From contig NVRO01000044.1 in assembly GCA_002400895.1 (NCBI GenBank), forward strand, positions 1 to 7,083: DNA of 7,083 nucleotides. Reading direction: 5' to 3'. The notes beneath the pieces are model-generated. The model did not search any database. It was given only the letters and a program-made list of their open reading frames with translations, and had not been told where the DNA came from. A program made the translations under genes and the position numbers. Origin of the DNA: Planctomycetota bacterium (GTDB lineage: Bacteria; Planctomycetota; UBA1135). Below are positions 6,257 through 7,083 of this stretch, piece after piece (the stretch's first letter is position 1; every line of letters starts with the position of its first letter).

Positions 6257-7083
6257 ATGCCCCGCACGACCCCTTTCCACGATCGCACCTCCTCCCTCAT
6301 GCAGAGCATGGCCTGGAAAGAGTGGTCTGGCTACGCCGCAGTTTGCAACTTTGACGCCCACTCGGAGCGTGAGTATTTTGCAATCCGCTGTTCGGCTGGT
6401 CTCCTCGACGTCACCCCGCTCTACAAGTACGAGGTGACCGGGCCTGACGCAGCGCGGTTCCTCGCACGGCTGTGGACCCGTGACATCACCAAACTCAAGC
6501 CCGGCCGCGTCGCCTATGGCTGCATGTGCGACGGAGAGGGTAAGACCCTCGATGACGGAACCATCGCCTGCCTCGGCCCTGAGGCCTATCGCGTCACCTG
6601 CTCGGAAGCCTGGCTCGGTTGGTTCGATCGTCACCGCCGCGGCTACCAGGTGGAGGTTGAAGACTCGACCGACCGAATCTCGGCTCTCGCGCTCCAGGGG
6701 CCGCGCTCCCGCGACATCCTTAAGACAGTCACCGACACCGACCTAGACTCATTGCGTTTCTTCGGACTTGCAACCTGTCGGCTGGCCGGAGCGAAAGGCT
6801 GGGTCACGCGCACCGGCTACACCGGTGACCTTGGCTATGAGCTATGGGTCGCGAACGATGATGCAATCACGCTCTACGACGCCCTGCTCGAAGCCGGGAG
6901 ACCCCACAACATGGAACCCATCGGACTTGATGCCCTCGACGTTGCGCGCATCGAGGCGGGTTTCGTTCTGCAGGGAATCGACTACGTCTCCGCACGCAGC
7001 TGCCTCACCGAGGTGCGCAAGTCCTCGCCTGCGGAGGCCGGGCTCGGATGGACGGTGAACCTCGACCGCGAAGGCTGGATTGG
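6257..7083 (+). CDS. GcvT/aminomethyltransferase family protein, 3' end cut by the window
   Basis: The frame is open from ATG 6257 to the end of the window (275 codons; family members are about 365-400). Relatives bind tetrahydrofolate and move a one-carbon unit from an amino-methyl or methyl donor in the cytoplasm. The folate-binding GCV_T domain is recognisable: TPFHDRTSSL and WKEWSGYAA (20-28) at the N-terminus, AIRCSAGLLDVTPLYKYEVTG (42-62), FLARLWTRDI (68-77), CDGEGKTLDDGT (91-102) with the conserved Asp pair, ALQGPRS (144-150), RTGYTGDLGYEL (185-196) and GLDALDVARIEAGF (223-236). The stop at 6242-6244 limits the start; the TPFHDRTS beginning matches homologues better than starting at ATG 6299. 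The C-terminal GCV_T_C barrel lies outside the window. The substrate is not settled: true glycine-cleavage T protein, a demethylase of the DmdA or sarcosine type, or a stand-alone catabolic member are all possible. No glycine-cleavage partner is visible. Base composition is richer in GC than the lectin gene. Confidence 0.87.
   Translation, partial: MPRTTPFHDRTSSLMQSMAWKEWSGYAAVCNFDAHSEREYFAIRCSAGLLDVTPLYKYEVTGPDAARFLARLWTRDITKLKPGRVAYGCMCDGEGKTLDDGTIACLGPEAYRVTCSEAWLGWFDRHRRGYQVEVEDSTDRISALALQGPRSRDILKTVTDTDLDSLRFFGLATCRLAGAKGWVTRTGYTGDLGYELWVANDDAITLYDALLEAGRPHNMEPIGLDALDVARIEAGFVLQGIDYVSARSCLTEVRKSSPAEAGLGWTVNLDREGWI

Overview
The window appears to be a composite of three stretches with different base composition. 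Positions 1 to about 612 are AT-rich, roughly one third G+C by eye. Positions about 613 to 6175 are intermediate, a little over half G+C. Positions about 6240 to 7083 are clearly GC-rich. No RNA gene, CRISPR array, insertion sequence or integrase was seen. All supported genes read on the + strand. No gene-free stretch longer than 300 bases exists outside the left segment, which holds only gene fragments.

Left segment (1 to about 612): the frame open from base 1 resembles a phytanoyl-CoA dioxygenase (PhyH) family Fe(II)/2-oxoglutarate oxygenase. It loses coherence near 185 and stops at 301-303. A CotH-kinase-like fragment follows, first in frame 3 and then in frame 2. It is cut off near 606-616, where the sequence changes to the C-terminal toroid part of a different protein. 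Neither fragment has both a proper start and a proper end.

Central segment (about 613-6175): (1) a 5'-truncated, mostly helical protein resembling the C-terminal alpha/alpha toroid of PcRGLX/YetA-like (rhamnogalacturonan exolyase-like) proteins; (2) a small exported HEAT-repeat-like protein; (3) carA, the glutaminase subunit of carbamoyl-phosphate synthase, coupled to the HEAT gene through a TAATG overlap; (4) a secreted 608-residue protein with two C-type lectin domains, several calcium-binding TSP3-like aspartate repeats and a C-terminal beta-rich domain. The HEAT protein's W..WW tail and the lectin/TSP3/beta-domain architecture suggest Planctomycetota or a related group, probably aquatic. 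This is an inference from protein style and was not confirmed by a search.

Right segment (6257-7083, running off the window): the first 275 codons of a GcvT/aminomethyltransferase family protein, GC-rich and without an obvious link to the upstream genes.

The HEAT gene and carA look like one transcription unit; the lectin gene is separated from carA by about 128 bases. No carB is visible. The toroid fragment and the two-headed lectin are both compatible with polysaccharide handling at or outside the cell surface, but the sequence does not show that they act together. The most important caution is that the two compositional joins, with broken genes at the left one, could be assembly or amplification chimeras.
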